Assembly: GCA_002347725.1 (NCBI GenBank)
Contig: DDXA01000004.1
Coordinates: 1 to 64,000, forward strand
Source of the DNA: Actinobacteria bacterium UBA2272
GTDB taxonomy: Bacteria > Actinomycetota > Coriobacteriia > Anaerosomatales > Anaerosomataceae
DNA length: 64,000 nt
Direction of reading: 5' to 3'
Part shown: one piece after another, positions 10,082 through 19,249 of the stretch
Layout of the letters: every line of letters begins with the position of its first letter
Numbering within the stretch: the first letter of the stretch is position 1
Translations under genes and position numbers: made by a program
The notes under the pieces: generated by a model
What the model was told of the DNA's origin: nothing
What the model saw: the letters and a program-made list of their open reading frames with translations, nothing else
Databases searched by the model: none

Positions 10082-11035
10082 TCACGCGCGAGAGACGCGC
10101 ACCATTCCCGACGCACAGAACACCTCGACGCCCTGGCTCTCGATGCGATCGAGAACGAGGTTCATGCCGAGCGCGTCGGAGCTCACATGGCCGGCGATCA
10201 CGAGGTTCAGCTTGAGCTTCTCGGCGTGCTTCTTATGCTCCTCGGAGTAGTGCATGCCGACGAGAGTGTCCACGCCCGCGGCCACGAGTCTGTCGAGCGC
10301 CTCCTTGGGACCCTCGGTGCCACCCGTCATATCCACATGACACGTGCCGCAGCGCCCGGAGCCGTTCCCCTGGATCAGGATCGGGCCATAGCCCTTCTTC
10401 GCGGCGTCCTCGTACTCGGGGACGGTGTGCAGGAGCTTCACGAGGTCGTCTAAGGTCCGCGGCGCCTCGGTGTCGATGAGGTCCTGCACGAACGCGTTGA
10501 CGTTGTTGTCGGCCGGTGTGTGGCACGACATAGACGCCAGCCCGAGCAGCCGGGCCGCATCGATCGCGCGGTAGTGGTTGACCGGCATGATCTTGCGGCG
10601 GATCTCCTCGGCACGCGGCGAGATGAGCGCGTCGGCCACACCGATGCCGACGCCGCGTGCGGCCCACAGATCAGCCTGCATGTACATCACGCGATGGAGG
10701 TTCGCGAAGCCGGGACCCTCGGGGTGGTGGGCGAAGACGAGGTCGATCGGCGCCCCGCGCTCGCGCAGCCGATCGGCGAGCAGCACCTCGCCCACCTCCA
10801 TGTCGATGCCGGTGATGAGCCCCCGGACCTCGAGATCGGGGTCGCCCTCACAGATGCGCGTGTCGTCGTAGGGGTTCGTCAGACGCTCGGTATCGAAGAA
10901 GCGCTTCTCGTCATCGGGCAGCGCCTCATACTCCTTCTTCGACGCAGCCAGCACGTGGTCGATCTCCTCGCGTGTGCGTGCGTCGGCCTCGATACCTGCC
11001 TCGACAGCGGCCGCGTAGATCTCGCGAAGCTTCAT
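10082..11035 (-). CDS. NIF3/DUF34-family metal-binding protein
   Basis: 317 aa. It resembles the 'NGG1p-interacting factor NIF3' proteins of anaerobes: a conserved start (KLREIYAAAVEAGIEADART), DMEVGEVLLADRL, the metal-site motif FAHHPEG, and a C-terminal MHYSEEH...GHVSSDALGMN block that should supply further ligands. Family members bind a dinuclear metal centre; the substrate is unknown, so no reaction is assigned. A central CGTCH sequence resembles a heme motif but lies in a protein without an export signal. The ATG overlaps the stop of the glycosylase gene (ATGA) and follows AAGGAG, so the two are probably translationally coupled. Confidence 0.8.
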   Translation of the reverse strand: MKLREIYAAAVEAGIEADARTREEIDHVLAASKKEYEALPDDEKRFFDTERLTNPYDDTRICEGDPDLEVRGLITGIDMEVGEVLLADRLRERGAPIDLVFAHHPEGPGFANLHRVMYMQADLWAARGVGIGVADALISPRAEEIRRKIMPVNHYRAIDAARLLGLASMSCHTPADNNVNAFVQDLIDTEAPRTLDDLVKLLHTVPEYEDAAKKGYGPILIQGNGSGRCGTCHVDMTGGTEGPKEALDRLVAAGVDTLVGMHYSEEHKKHAEKLKLNLVIAGHVSSDALGMNLVLDRIESQGVEVFCASGMVRVSRA

Positions 11036-11694
11036 GCGGTCTCCTTCTTCCGAGGGCCGCCTCGCCGCGTGCGCGGCTTCGGACCCGTGCGTCCTTTGGA
11101 CACGTACCCGTTTCCCACGATGAAGTAGCGTAGCGGAAGGTCGTGGCCGGCGCTCAACCCGATCCGCCCGCTGGCGCCCACGCGGTCATCGCCCACCCCG
11201 GCTGCATCGTACACCGCGACCTCATCGCCGAGTGTGACCCCGTTGTGACCCAGATCTATCCCGAGCGCGGCGGCGACCTTGCCGGGGCCGTTGGTGACAT
11301 CCGGACCGGTCCGCCCGCCGCGACGTCCGGCCATGATGCGGGCACCGATCGTGGGTTCGATGGCGCGCACAAGCACTGCGCCCGCGGTGCCCTCGGCCTC
11401 GGTGACGAGGTTGAGCATGTGATGGCTACCGTAGGTGAAGTACACGTACACGCACCCGGGCGGGCCGTACATGACGCGATTGCGCGCGGTGATACCCTTC
11501 GTGGATGCATGCGAGCCCGGATCGTGCGCGCCAAGGTATGCCTCAGTCTCGACGATGACGCCGCCGGTGAGCTGGCCGCCAGCGCGACTGATGAGCAGCG
11601 CGCCGAGGAGCTCGCGCGCGACCGTGGCGGTCGGCCGAGCGAAGAACGCGGGCGGGAGTGGCACTCCTGTCATACGCGATTCCGCTTGAGCCAC
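11032..11694 (-). CDS. 3-methyladenine DNA glycosylase (AAG/MPG family)
   Basis: 220 aa, the usual size for the bacterial AAG family, which removes alkylated purines in base excision repair. Typical blocks are visible: ARELLGALLISR, IVETEAYLGAHDPGSHA (with the catalytic Glu), RNRVMYGPPGCVYVYFTYG and VLVRAIEP, plus a basic C-terminal tail. A GTG start at 11694 is preferred because GAGGTGAT sits just upstream; the ATG at 11673 also works and would form an ATGA overlap with the polX stop. Either way the gene overlaps polX by a few codons and the NIF3-like gene by four bases. Confidence 0.93.
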   Translation of the reverse strand: MAQAESRMTGVPLPPAFFARPTATVARELLGALLISRAGGQLTGGVIVETEAYLGAHDPGSHASTKGITARNRVMYGPPGCVYVYFTYGSHHMLNLVTEAEGTAGAVLVRAIEPTIGARIMAGRRGGRTGPDVTNGPGKVAAALGIDLGHNGVTLGDEVAVYDAAGVGDDRVGASGRIGLSAGHDLPLRYFIVGNGYVSKGRTGPKPRTRRGGPRKKETA

Positions 11695-13406
11695 GAGCGC
11701 ATCACCTCAAGCGGCTGGGCGTTCAGCACCTCGCCGGCACCGATCCAGCCGCGGCGCGCTGTCGCGACGCCCCAGCGGATCTGGCCAAACTGACCGGCTT
11801 CGTGCGCGTCGGTGTTGATCGCGATGCGCACGCCCACCTTGCGTGCCATCCGAAGGTGCACATCGTTCAGGTCGAGGCGTTCGGGGTGCGCGTTCAGCTC
11901 GAGTATCGTGCCGGTCTCAGCCGCCTTGGCGATGACAGCCTCCATGTCGAGCGCGAACGGATCCCTGCGTCCGAGCAGCCGACCCGTGGGATGGCCGATG
12001 ATATCCACGTAGGGGTTCTCCATCGCCACGAGGAGGCGGCGGGTTGCCTGCTCGCGCGACTGGTTGAAGCCGTGGTGGAGCGAGGCGATGCAGTAGTCGA
12101 AGCGCGCGAGGGCCTCGGGCGGATAGTCCACCCCGCCGTCGTCATCGATATTGAGTTCGATGGCCTTCAGGAGCACCAGCCCGCCGTCGCCTGCCGCGTT
12201 CAGCTCGTCCACGCACGCCCACTGCTCCTCAAGTTCGGAGAGATCGAGACCGCCCACCATGCGCAGCTCGTAGGCGTGGTCGCTCACGCCGAGGTACTCG
12301 TAGCCGAGCTCGGCGGCGCGCGCACGGTTCTGCTCGAGGGTGGAGCGGCCGTCGGTGGCCACCGTGTGCGAGTGGAGGTCGCCACGGATGTCTCCGATCG
12401 TCACGAGGTCCGGGACGCGTCCCCCGAGCGCGAGCTCCACCTCGCCCGTGTTCTCGCGTATCTCGGGTGGCATCGCGACCATGCCGAGCGCGGCGTAGAC
12501 GTCGGCTTCCGTGGCGCTTGCGACCCGCTCACCGTCGGCGGCACCGAACACGCCATACTCGCTCACCTTCAGACCACGGGACTTGGCGATCTCGCGCACG
12601 CGGACGTTGTGCTCGGCCGAACCGGTGAAGTACTGGAGCGCGGCACCCCAGACCTCGGGCGCAACCACCCGGATGTCGGCTTGACGTCCCGACGTGGTCA
12701 TCACGCTCGTCTTGCTCTCGCCGCTTGCGATGACATCGGTCACGATCGGCAGATCGCGCACCGCAGCCATAACCGCAGGCCCGTCATCCGCCGCCACGAG
12801 CACGTCGATGTCTCCCACCGTCTCCTTCATACGGCGGATGCTGCCTGCGACGGCGGCCTCTATGACACCGGAGACCGCGCGAAGGTCGTCGGCCAGCCTC
12901 TCCGCAAGCGGCAGCGCGTTGGCGAGCAGGATGCGGGAGGTGAGGCTGCGGTAACGCGCGATGCCGTCGGTGATGTTCTCGACCGTCTTGGCGCCGAAGC
13001 CGGGAAGACCGGTCAGGCGGCCCTCGGCGATGGCTTCCTCGAGGTCGTCGATCGAGGTGATGGCGAGATCGTCGTAGAGCGTCTTGGCCTTCTTGGGGCC
13101 GAGGCCCGGGACGCGGATGAGTTCGATGACCGTTGCCGGGACGCGCTCGGCGACCGCCTCGAACTCCGGGAACGTGCCGGTCTTCAGCACCGAGGAGATG
13201 ACGGCCGCGATCTTGGGCCCGATGCCGGGGACCTCGGTCAGACGCCCGCCGAGCGCGGTCGCCATGATGTCCTCGTCCCACGCACGGACGGCGTGCGCCG
13301 CCTTGTGGTACGAGAGAAAGCGGTACCGATCTGCGCCGGCGATCTCGAGCAGATCGCCGAAGTCATCAAGGATGGTAGCGATGGCGGCGTTGTCGTACGC
13401 GGGCAT
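11670..13406 (-). CDS. polX: DNA polymerase/3'-5' exonuclease PolX
   Basis: 578 aa, the usual length for bacterial PolX, a base-excision-repair gap-filling polymerase fused to a PHP exonuclease. N-terminal helix-hairpin-helix motifs (EVPGIGPKIA, RVPGLGPKKAKTL) precede the nucleotidyltransferase core (GSIRRMKETVGDIDVLV, with the catalytic DID). The C-terminal PHP domain has GDLHSHTVATDG, VSDHA, LELNAHPERLDL and INTDAHE metal-ligand motifs. The ATG at 13406 follows GGGAG. It is transcribed ahead of the glycosylase, consistent with a repair operon. Confidence 0.95.
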   Translation of the reverse strand: MPAYDNAAIATILDDFGDLLEIAGADRYRFLSYHKAAHAVRAWDEDIMATALGGRLTEVPGIGPKIAAVISSVLKTGTFPEFEAVAERVPATVIELIRVPGLGPKKAKTLYDDLAITSIDDLEEAIAEGRLTGLPGFGAKTVENITDGIARYRSLTSRILLANALPLAERLADDLRAVSGVIEAAVAGSIRRMKETVGDIDVLVAADDGPAVMAAVRDLPIVTDVIASGESKTSVMTTSGRQADIRVVAPEVWGAALQYFTGSAEHNVRVREIAKSRGLKVSEYGVFGAADGERVASATEADVYAALGMVAMPPEIRENTGEVELALGGRVPDLVTIGDIRGDLHSHTVATDGRSTLEQNRARAAELGYEYLGVSDHAYELRMVGGLDLSELEEQWACVDELNAAGDGGLVLLKAIELNIDDDGGVDYPPEALARFDYCIASLHHGFNQSREQATRRLLVAMENPYVDIIGHPTGRLLGRRDPFALDMEAVIAKAAETGTILELNAHPERLDLNDVHLRMARKVGVRIAINTDAHEAGQFGQIRWGVATARRGWIGAGEVLNAQPLEVMRSWLKRNRV

Positions 13407-13486
13407 TGGCGGCTCCCGGAATCGGGTTCCAGCGTACCCGAGGACGCGGGGACCGGCTAGCGAATCAGGGGGCTCGCGATCGCCGC

Positions 13487-13981
13487 CTACAGCCCACGCC
13501 GCATGAACGCGATGCGGGCGCCCTGACAGTCGCCGGTAACGCTCCTGAACGGCCCGGCATCCTGGAAGCCGAGGCCCCGGTAGATGCCGCGGGCAACGTC
13601 CGCCGGTCCCGGAATCGCCACGAGCAGCATCTCCGCGTATCCCATTGCGCGTGCGTGGTCCATCGCCGCGCGCACCAACGCCCGGCCCAGTCCCGCACCA
13701 CGCACGTCCGGCGTGACGTACAGCCGCTTGATCTCGCAGGCCTCCTCCGAGTGCTGCCGCACGCCCACGCACCCGACCGCCCGGCCCGCCTGGTCGCGGG
13801 CGAGCAGCAACACGCCACCCGGCGGGGCGTACGGCGCCGGGAGCGTGCGCAACTCGGCAGTCAGGCTGGTCGCGGTCACCTCGGTCAGTAACTGGTCGTG
13901 GTAGACCTCGAGCAGAGCACGCACGTCACGCACAGCGGCCGGGTCGCTCCGCTCCACCGTGGTGATCATCCAGTGCGGCAT
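13487..13981 (-). CDS. GNAT-family N-acetyltransferase
   Basis: 164 aa with the GNAT fold signature: the acetyl-CoA-binding loop RGAGLGRALV preceded by IKRLYVTPDV, and the IYRGLGFQDAG segment near the C-terminus. The substrate cannot be read from sequence. It starts three bases after the argH stop and is probably read from the arginine operon, but this does not show a role in arginine metabolism. An in-frame ATG four codons downstream is an alternative start. Confidence 0.82.
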   Translation of the reverse strand: MPHWMITTVERSDPAAVRDVRALLEVYHDQLLTEVTATSLTAELRTLPAPYAPPGGVLLLARDQAGRAVGCVGVRQHSEEACEIKRLYVTPDVRGAGLGRALVRAAMDHARAMGYAEMLLVAIPGPADVARGIYRGLGFQDAGPFRSVTGDCQGARIAFMRRGL

Positions 13982-13984
13982 CGC

Positions 13985-15412
13985 TCAGTCGTCGGTGAGG
14001 CCGTGGGACGTGAGCCAGTCCGCATCCGCTTCGAGCGCGGCACGCGCGGCCGCCAGCTGCTCGGCGACGCGGCCGGGCGCGGTTCCTCCCGCCGTGTCCC
14101 GCCGGGCGACGACGGCGTCGATATCGACCGCGCCGAGTGCGTCCTCAGCGAAAGCGGACGATGCCGATTGGAGCTCGGCAAGCGTGAGATCCTGTAGCGT
14201 CCGGCCGTCTCGCTCGCACGCGAGTACGAGCTTGCCGACGACCTCGTGCGCCTCGCGGAAGGGAACGCCGCGGGTGGCCAGGTAGTCGGCCAGATCCGTC
14301 GCGGCCATGAAGCCACCGTGTGCGGCCTCGCGCATGCGCTCGGCGTTCACGCGCATGGTGGACAGCATGCCGCACATCGCCTCGAGCGCGTCGGCGTACG
14401 TGTCGATCGCGTCGAACGCGGGCTCCTTGTCCTCCTGCATGTCCTTGTTGTACGCGAGCGGCAGTCCCTTGAGCATGACGAGCAACGACACGAGGTCGCC
14501 CACGGCGCGCCCGCTCTTGCCGCGCACGAGCTCGGCGAAGTCGGGGTTCTTCTTCTGCGGCATGATGCTCGATCCGCTCGCCCACGCATCATCGAGCGTG
14601 ATGAACCCGAACTCGCTCGACGACCAGAGCACCAGCTCCTCGGACAGGCGCGACAGGTGGACCATGCCGAGCGTGCAGGCGTAGACGAGATCGACGAGGA
14701 AGTCGCGATCGGAAACGGCGTCGAGTGAGTTAGCCGACACGGCCGAGAAGCCGAGCTCGCGGGCCACGGCATCGCGGTCGATCGGGAAAGTCGTCCCTGC
14801 AAGCGCAGCGCTGCCCAGGGGCAGCACGTCAGCGGCTTCATAGGCGTGCCGCAGGCGCTGCGCGTCGCGTGCAAGCATCCACGCGTACGCGAGCAGATGG
14901 TGGCTGAGGAGCACCGGCTGGGCGCGCTGCACGTGCGTGTAGCCCGGCATCACGACCGCCATGTGCTCCGCGGCCAGACCGAGGAGCGTCTCACGGATGC
15001 GCACCACCGCGTCCGTCAGCCGTACCGCCTCGCGCTTCGCGTGCAGCCGCATGTCCGTGGCGACCTGGTCGTTGCGGGAGCGCCCGGTATGTATCCGCTT
15101 ACCCGCGTCGCCGATGCGCCGCGTGAGCTCGAGCTCGATGGCCATGTGGACGTCCTCGTCGGACTCGTCGAAGACGAACGCGCCACCCTCGATGTCCTTC
15201 AGGATGCCGAGGAGGCCCTCTTCGATCGCCGCAGCGTCGCCGGATGTGACGATCCCCTGCTTCGCGAGCATGCGTGCGTGCGCGACCGAGCCCGCGATGT
15301 CCTCGGCGTACAGGCGCCTGTCCACGGCGAGCGACGCGCCGAAGTGCTGCTGGAAGGCGCCGGGCGTGTGCTCGAACCGTCCGCTCCAGGGAGTCTTCCG
15401 CATATCGGACAT
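13985..15412 (-). CDS. argH: Argininosuccinate lyase
   Basis: Last step of arginine synthesis: splits argininosuccinate into arginine and fumarate. 475 aa, normal for the fumarase/aspartase superfamily. Visible signatures are TGRSRNDQVATDMRL, YTHVQRAQP and the flexible catalytic loop GSSIMPQKKNPDFAELVRGK. The start lies five bases after the argG stop; GAGGT within the end of argG can serve as ribosome binding site, and ATG four codons in (MRKTPWSG) is possible. Confidence 0.97.
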   Translation of the reverse strand: MSDMRKTPWSGRFEHTPGAFQQHFGASLAVDRRLYAEDIAGSVAHARMLAKQGIVTSGDAAAIEEGLLGILKDIEGGAFVFDESDEDVHMAIELELTRRIGDAGKRIHTGRSRNDQVATDMRLHAKREAVRLTDAVVRIRETLLGLAAEHMAVVMPGYTHVQRAQPVLLSHHLLAYAWMLARDAQRLRHAYEAADVLPLGSAALAGTTFPIDRDAVARELGFSAVSANSLDAVSDRDFLVDLVYACTLGMVHLSRLSEELVLWSSSEFGFITLDDAWASGSSIMPQKKNPDFAELVRGKSGRAVGDLVSLLVMLKGLPLAYNKDMQEDKEPAFDAIDTYADALEAMCGMLSTMRVNAERMREAAHGGFMAATDLADYLATRGVPFREAHEVVGKLVLACERDGRTLQDLTLAELQSASSAFAEDALGAVDIDAVVARRDTAGGTAPGRVAEQLAAARAALEADADWLTSHGLTDD

Positions 15413-15417
15413 GGGTG

Positions 15418-16644
15418 CTAGACCTCGCCTTCCTTGCCGACCTTGCGGCGCTGCCGAGCCCAGACCTTCACCGGCAGGCCGTGAAGATCGATGAAGCCCT
15501 TGGCGGCCCTGTGGTCGAAGGTATCCGCCTCATCGTAGGTGGCCAAGCCGTAGTCGTAGAGCGAGTACGGCGAGCGACGGCCGACCGTCACGCAACTGCC
15601 CTTGAAGAAGCGCAGGCGCACGTCGCCCGTCACGAGCTGCTGGGTGGTCTCGATGAAGCCGTCGAGGGCCTCTTTGAGCGGCGAGAACCACATGCCGTTG
15701 TAGACGAGCTCGGCCCACTTCTGCTCCACGCCGAGCTTGTAGTGCAGCACCTCGCGCTCCAGGCACAAGTCCTCGAGCGCCTTGTGCGCGATGATGAGCG
15801 TGAGCGCGCCGGGGACCTCGTAGATCTCGCGGCTCTTAACGCCGATGAGACGGTTCTCGATCATGTCGATGCGGCCGAAGCCGTGCTTGCCCGCCAGTTC
15901 GTTCATGCGGTTGATGATCTCGTGGAAGCTCATGAGCTCCCCGTCGAGGGCCACCGGCACGCCCTGATCGAAGCTGATCTCGGCGTACTCGGGCTCGTCG
16001 CAGGTGTTGCCGCGCGAGTCGGCCGTGAGCGTGTAGATGTCGGCCGGCGGCTCCACCCACGGGTCCTCGAGCACACCGCACTCGATGGCGCGGCCCCACA
16101 GATTGTCGTCGATGGAGTACGGGTTGTCCTTGGTGGTCGGCACCGGGATACCACGCTCGGCAGCCCAGTCCATCTCCTGCTCGCGGGTCTTGAGGTCCCA
16201 CTCGCGCACCGGCGCGACGATCTCGAGGTCGGGATCGAGCGCCGCGATTCCCACCTCGAAACGGACCTGGTCGTTGCCCTTACCCGTGCACCCATGGCCG
16301 ATGTAACGCGCGCCGTGGCGGTGCGCCTCCTCCACGAGGTGCTTGACGATGATAGGCCGGCTCATAGCCGAGAGCAGCGGATACTTGTTCTCGTAGAGCG
16401 CGTTGGCCTTGAGCGCCTTGGAGAGGAACTCCTCGACGTACTCCTCGCGGACGTCCTTCACGATGGACTCCACCGCACCGATGCTGAGCGCCTTGGTGCG
16501 CACGAACTCGAGGTCCTGGCGCTCCTGACCGACGTCGATCGCAAGTGCGATGACGTCCATGTCGTGGTTCTCCATGATCCAACGGATGGCCACAGAGGTA
16601 TCCAGGCCGCCTGAGTACGCCAGCACGCACTTCTCTCTTGCCAC
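15418..16644 (-). CDS. argG: Argininosuccinate synthase
   Basis: Joins citrulline and aspartate using ATP. 408 aa, the normal length. The N-terminal P-loop AYSGGLDTS, the YIGHGCTGKGNDQVRFE block and the SYFxPLxxA-like region are recognisable. GTG at 16644 is chosen as start: it puts the P-loop about ten residues in, as in other ArgG proteins, and AGGGAAGGA lies six bases upstream. It follows argR with a short gap. Confidence 0.97.
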   Translation of the reverse strand: MAREKCVLAYSGGLDTSVAIRWIMENHDMDVIALAIDVGQERQDLEFVRTKALSIGAVESIVKDVREEYVEEFLSKALKANALYENKYPLLSAMSRPIIVKHLVEEAHRHGARYIGHGCTGKGNDQVRFEVGIAALDPDLEIVAPVREWDLKTREQEMDWAAERGIPVPTTKDNPYSIDDNLWGRAIECGVLEDPWVEPPADIYTLTADSRGNTCDEPEYAEISFDQGVPVALDGELMSFHEIINRMNELAGKHGFGRIDMIENRLIGVKSREIYEVPGALTLIIAHKALEDLCLEREVLHYKLGVEQKWAELVYNGMWFSPLKEALDGFIETTQQLVTGDVRLRFFKGSCVTVGRRSPYSLYDYGLATYDEADTFDHRAAKGFIDLHGLPVKVWARQRRKVGKEGEV

Positions 16645-16678
16645 GTTCGTCCTTCCCTGAAGTGACCGGCAGAGCCCT

Positions 16679-17110
16679 CTACCGGCGGCTCCGAAACTTC
16701 TCGATTCCCGACAGGACCGCCTCGGCCGCGTCCTCATCGGCCGCGATGATGAGGATCGTGTCGTCCCCGGCGATGCTGCCAACGACCTGGTCGAGCGCAG
16801 CGGCGTCGAGTGCGGCTGCGACCCCCTGGCCGCCGCCCGCGCTCGTCTTGACCACGACGAGTTGCTGAGAGCGCGCGACGCTCACGACGAGCTCGGAGAT
16901 CATGCGCTGCAGGTGGATGTCCTCGGCCAGCACGTACACGCCCTCGGGCAGCTTCCTGAGCCCCATGTCGGCGATATCGCGCGAGACGGTCGCCTGGGTG
17001 CACATGAAGCCCTCGGCCTTGAGGTGATCCACCAAGTCGCGCTGAGTGCGCACGCGCTCCCTCCGCACGATGGTGCGGATGGCCTCCTGACGCAACGTTC
17101 GCTTTCGCAT
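16679..17110 (-). CDS. argR: Arginine repressor ArgR
   Basis: 143 aa, the normal size of ArgR/AhrC. The N-terminal winged helix-turn-helix carries the family signature CTQATVSRDI; the C-terminal half has the arginine-binding and hexamerisation region with GDDTILIIA. With arginine bound, family members repress arg biosynthetic operons. Here it is encoded inside the operon between argF and argG, so it very likely controls its own synthesis. ATG at 17110 is favoured by GGGGGA five to six bases upstream; an adjoining GTG is possible. Confidence 0.95.
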   Translation of the reverse strand: MRKRTLRQEAIRTIVRRERVRTQRDLVDHLKAEGFMCTQATVSRDIADMGLRKLPEGVYVLAEDIHLQRMISELVVSVARSQQLVVVKTSAGGGQGVAAALDAAALDQVVGSIAGDDTILIIAADEDAAEAVLSGIEKFRSRR

Positions 17111-17131
17111 CACGATCCCCCTGACTGCCGG

Positions 17132-18046
17132 TTAGAGCACGAGTGACATCCACGCACGCTGGGCGTGCAGGCGATTCTCCGCCTCATCGAAGACGACCGA
17201 GCGAACCGAGTCGATGACCTCATCGGCCACCTCCTCGCCACGGTGCGCCGGAAGACAGTGCATGAAGATCGCGGCGGCGTCGGCATGCGCCATGAGCGCT
17301 TCGTCCACGGTGTAGTCCGCGAAGTCGTAGAGCCGCCGTGCGTGCTCCTCCTCCTGTCCCATGGACGCCCAGGTGTCGGTGACCACCACGTCGGCGCCCG
17401 TGACCGCCGCGACCGGGTCGCGCAGGACCTCGAACGCCGATCCGGTCCCGTAGCGATCCGCGAGATCTTTGGCCTGCACGAGCGCGTGAGCGTGAGGCTC
17501 GTACCCGTCGGGCGACGCGATCGACACGTCGAGGCCGGCAAGCGCGCCTGCCAGAAGGTACGTGTGCGCCATGTTGTTGCCGTCGCCGACGTATGCGAGC
17601 TTGAGGCCCTGCAGCGCACCCTTGTGCTGGCGGATCGTGAGCAGGTCGGCTAGCCCCTGGCACGGGTGGAAGTCGTCGGTGAGCGCGTTGATGACCGGGA
17701 CCGACGCGTACTCGGCCACTTCCTCGATGTGGCTGTGCGCGAAGGTCCGCAGCACGATCAACTCAACGTAGCGCTCGAGGACCTTGATCGTGTCGTGGAC
17801 GGTCTCGTGACGGGAGAACGCGTCGTACGGGCCCATAACGACGGGGTGCACGCCGAGTTGCGTGCAGCCGACCTCGAAGCTCACGCGCGTGCGCAAGGAC
17901 GGCTTCATGAAGATGAGGCCTGCGCTCGCACCGTCGAAGCGCGGCCACTCGGCCGCGGGCATCTCGGCGACGTCGAGGACGTGCGTAAGCTCCTCGGGCG
18001 TCAACTCGGCAAGTGTGATCAGATCCCGGCCCTTGAAGGTATGCAT
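17132..18046 (-). CDS. argF: Ornithine carbamoyltransferase
   Basis: Transfers carbamoyl from carbamoyl phosphate to ornithine, giving citrulline. 304 aa. The carbamoyl-phosphate loop is SLRTR at residues 50-54, where STRTR is the commoner form. HPCQGLADL, DTWASMGQEEE and FMHCLPAHRGEEV are the usual ornithine-type motifs; the SMG and HCLP blocks argue against an N-acylornithine enzyme. The ATG overlaps the argD stop by one base (TGATG), implying coupling. Confidence 0.95.
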   Translation of the reverse strand: MHTFKGRDLITLAELTPEELTHVLDVAEMPAAEWPRFDGASAGLIFMKPSLRTRVSFEVGCTQLGVHPVVMGPYDAFSRHETVHDTIKVLERYVELIVLRTFAHSHIEEVAEYASVPVINALTDDFHPCQGLADLLTIRQHKGALQGLKLAYVGDGNNMAHTYLLAGALAGLDVSIASPDGYEPHAHALVQAKDLADRYGTGSAFEVLRDPVAAVTGADVVVTDTWASMGQEEEHARRLYDFADYTVDEALMAHADAAAIFMHCLPAHRGEEVADEVIDSVRSVVFDEAENRLHAQRAWMSLVL

Positions 18047-19248
18047 CAGGCGGCTCCCAGAATGGCTTCCAATGTATCCAGAAGTATAGCCGTTTCATCC
18101 GTTGTGCATACAAGCGGAGGCAAGAAGCGTAGGATCCTGTCGCCGATGGCGTTGATGACCACGCCCTGCTCGAGGCAGGTCATCGCAACCTCCTGCGCGC
18201 GGGGCTCCACAAGCTCGATCGCGATCATGAGGCCGCGCCCTCGTACCTCGGCGATGGCGCCGGTGTGCGCGGCAAGTTCGCCGAGTGCGATCCTCAGCGC
18301 CTCGCCGGTCGCCGCGGCGTTCTCGCCAAGGCGCCCGATCTCAAGGGCTTTGATCGTGGCGAGCGCAGCCGCGGCGATCACGGGACCGCCGCCAAAGGTC
18401 GAACCGTGGTCGCCGGGTGCGAACGCCTCGGCCGCGCTTCCGCCAGCCAGGACCGCTCCGGCCGGCAGACCGTTGGCGAGCGCCTTGGCGAGCGTCATCA
18501 CGTCGGGGCGTACACCGTAGCCCTGCCACGCGAACGGCGAGCCCGTGCGGAAGAACCCGGTTTGAACCTCGTCGAAGATGAGCAGCACCTCGCGCTCGTC
18601 GCAGATGCGCCGCGCCGCGGCAAGGTACGCCTCCGTGCATGGATAGACCCCGCCTTCGCCCTGGACCGGCTCGAGCAGCACCGCGCACGTGTCGGGGGTG
18701 ACGGCGGCCTCGAGCGCCGCGATGTCGTTGAGCGGCACATGGCTGAACCCGGGCAGCAGGGGCGCAAAGGCGTCTTGCTTGGATGCCTGCCCGGTGGCCG
18801 AGAGCGCCGCGAACGTGCGGCCGTGGAAGCTCCGCTCGGCCGCGACGATGTGGAAGCACGAGTCGCCGCGCCGCGCCTTGCCCCACCGCCGCGCGAGCTT
18901 GATGGCGCCCTCGATAGCCTCAGTGCCCGAGTTGCAGAAGAACGTCTTCCACCCGCCTCCGGCAAGCGACGAGAGCCGCTCGGCCAGCACCGCACGGTGT
19001 TCGACGTGGTAGAGATTCGAGACGTGCACGAGCGTGTTCATCTGCCGCGCGACCGCCGCGGCCACAGCAGGGTGCGCGTGACCGAGGTTCGCCGCGCCGA
19101 TACCGGCTACGAAGTCGAGGTACGGGCGCCCCTCGTCGTCGACGAGACGCATCCCGTCGCCACGCACGAACAGCACCGGCTTGCGGGCGTAGGTGGGCAG
19201 ATGGTAAACCTCGTCGAGCGCGGCGATCTCATCGTAGCGCGTGCCCAT
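18046..19248 (-). CDS. argD: Acetylornithine aminotransferase
   Basis: PLP enzyme (class III) converting N-acetylglutamate semialdehyde to N-acetylornithine. 400 aa. The motifs FFCNSGTEAIEGAIKLAR, IFDEVQTGFFRTG and LAKALANGLPAGA (PLP-binding lysine) are visible. It starts one base after the argB stop and overlaps argF, in keeping with a single arg transcript. Confidence 0.95.
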   Translation of the reverse strand: MGTRYDEIAALDEVYHLPTYARKPVLFVRGDGMRLVDDEGRPYLDFVAGIGAANLGHAHPAVAAAVARQMNTLVHVSNLYHVEHRAVLAERLSSLAGGGWKTFFCNSGTEAIEGAIKLARRWGKARRGDSCFHIVAAERSFHGRTFAALSATGQASKQDAFAPLLPGFSHVPLNDIAALEAAVTPDTCAVLLEPVQGEGGVYPCTEAYLAAARRICDEREVLLIFDEVQTGFFRTGSPFAWQGYGVRPDVMTLAKALANGLPAGAVLAGGSAAEAFAPGDHGSTFGGGPVIAAAALATIKALEIGRLGENAAATGEALRIALGELAAHTGAIAEVRGRGLMIAIELVEPRAQEVAMTCLEQGVVINAIGDRILRFLPPLVCTTDETAILLDTLEAILGAA

Positions 19249-19249
19249 A

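Noticed and set aside
10225..10400. CGTCH in the NIF3-like protein as a heme c site
   Set aside because: Heme c attachment needs export; this protein has no signal peptide or membrane segment, and a single such motif can occur by chance.
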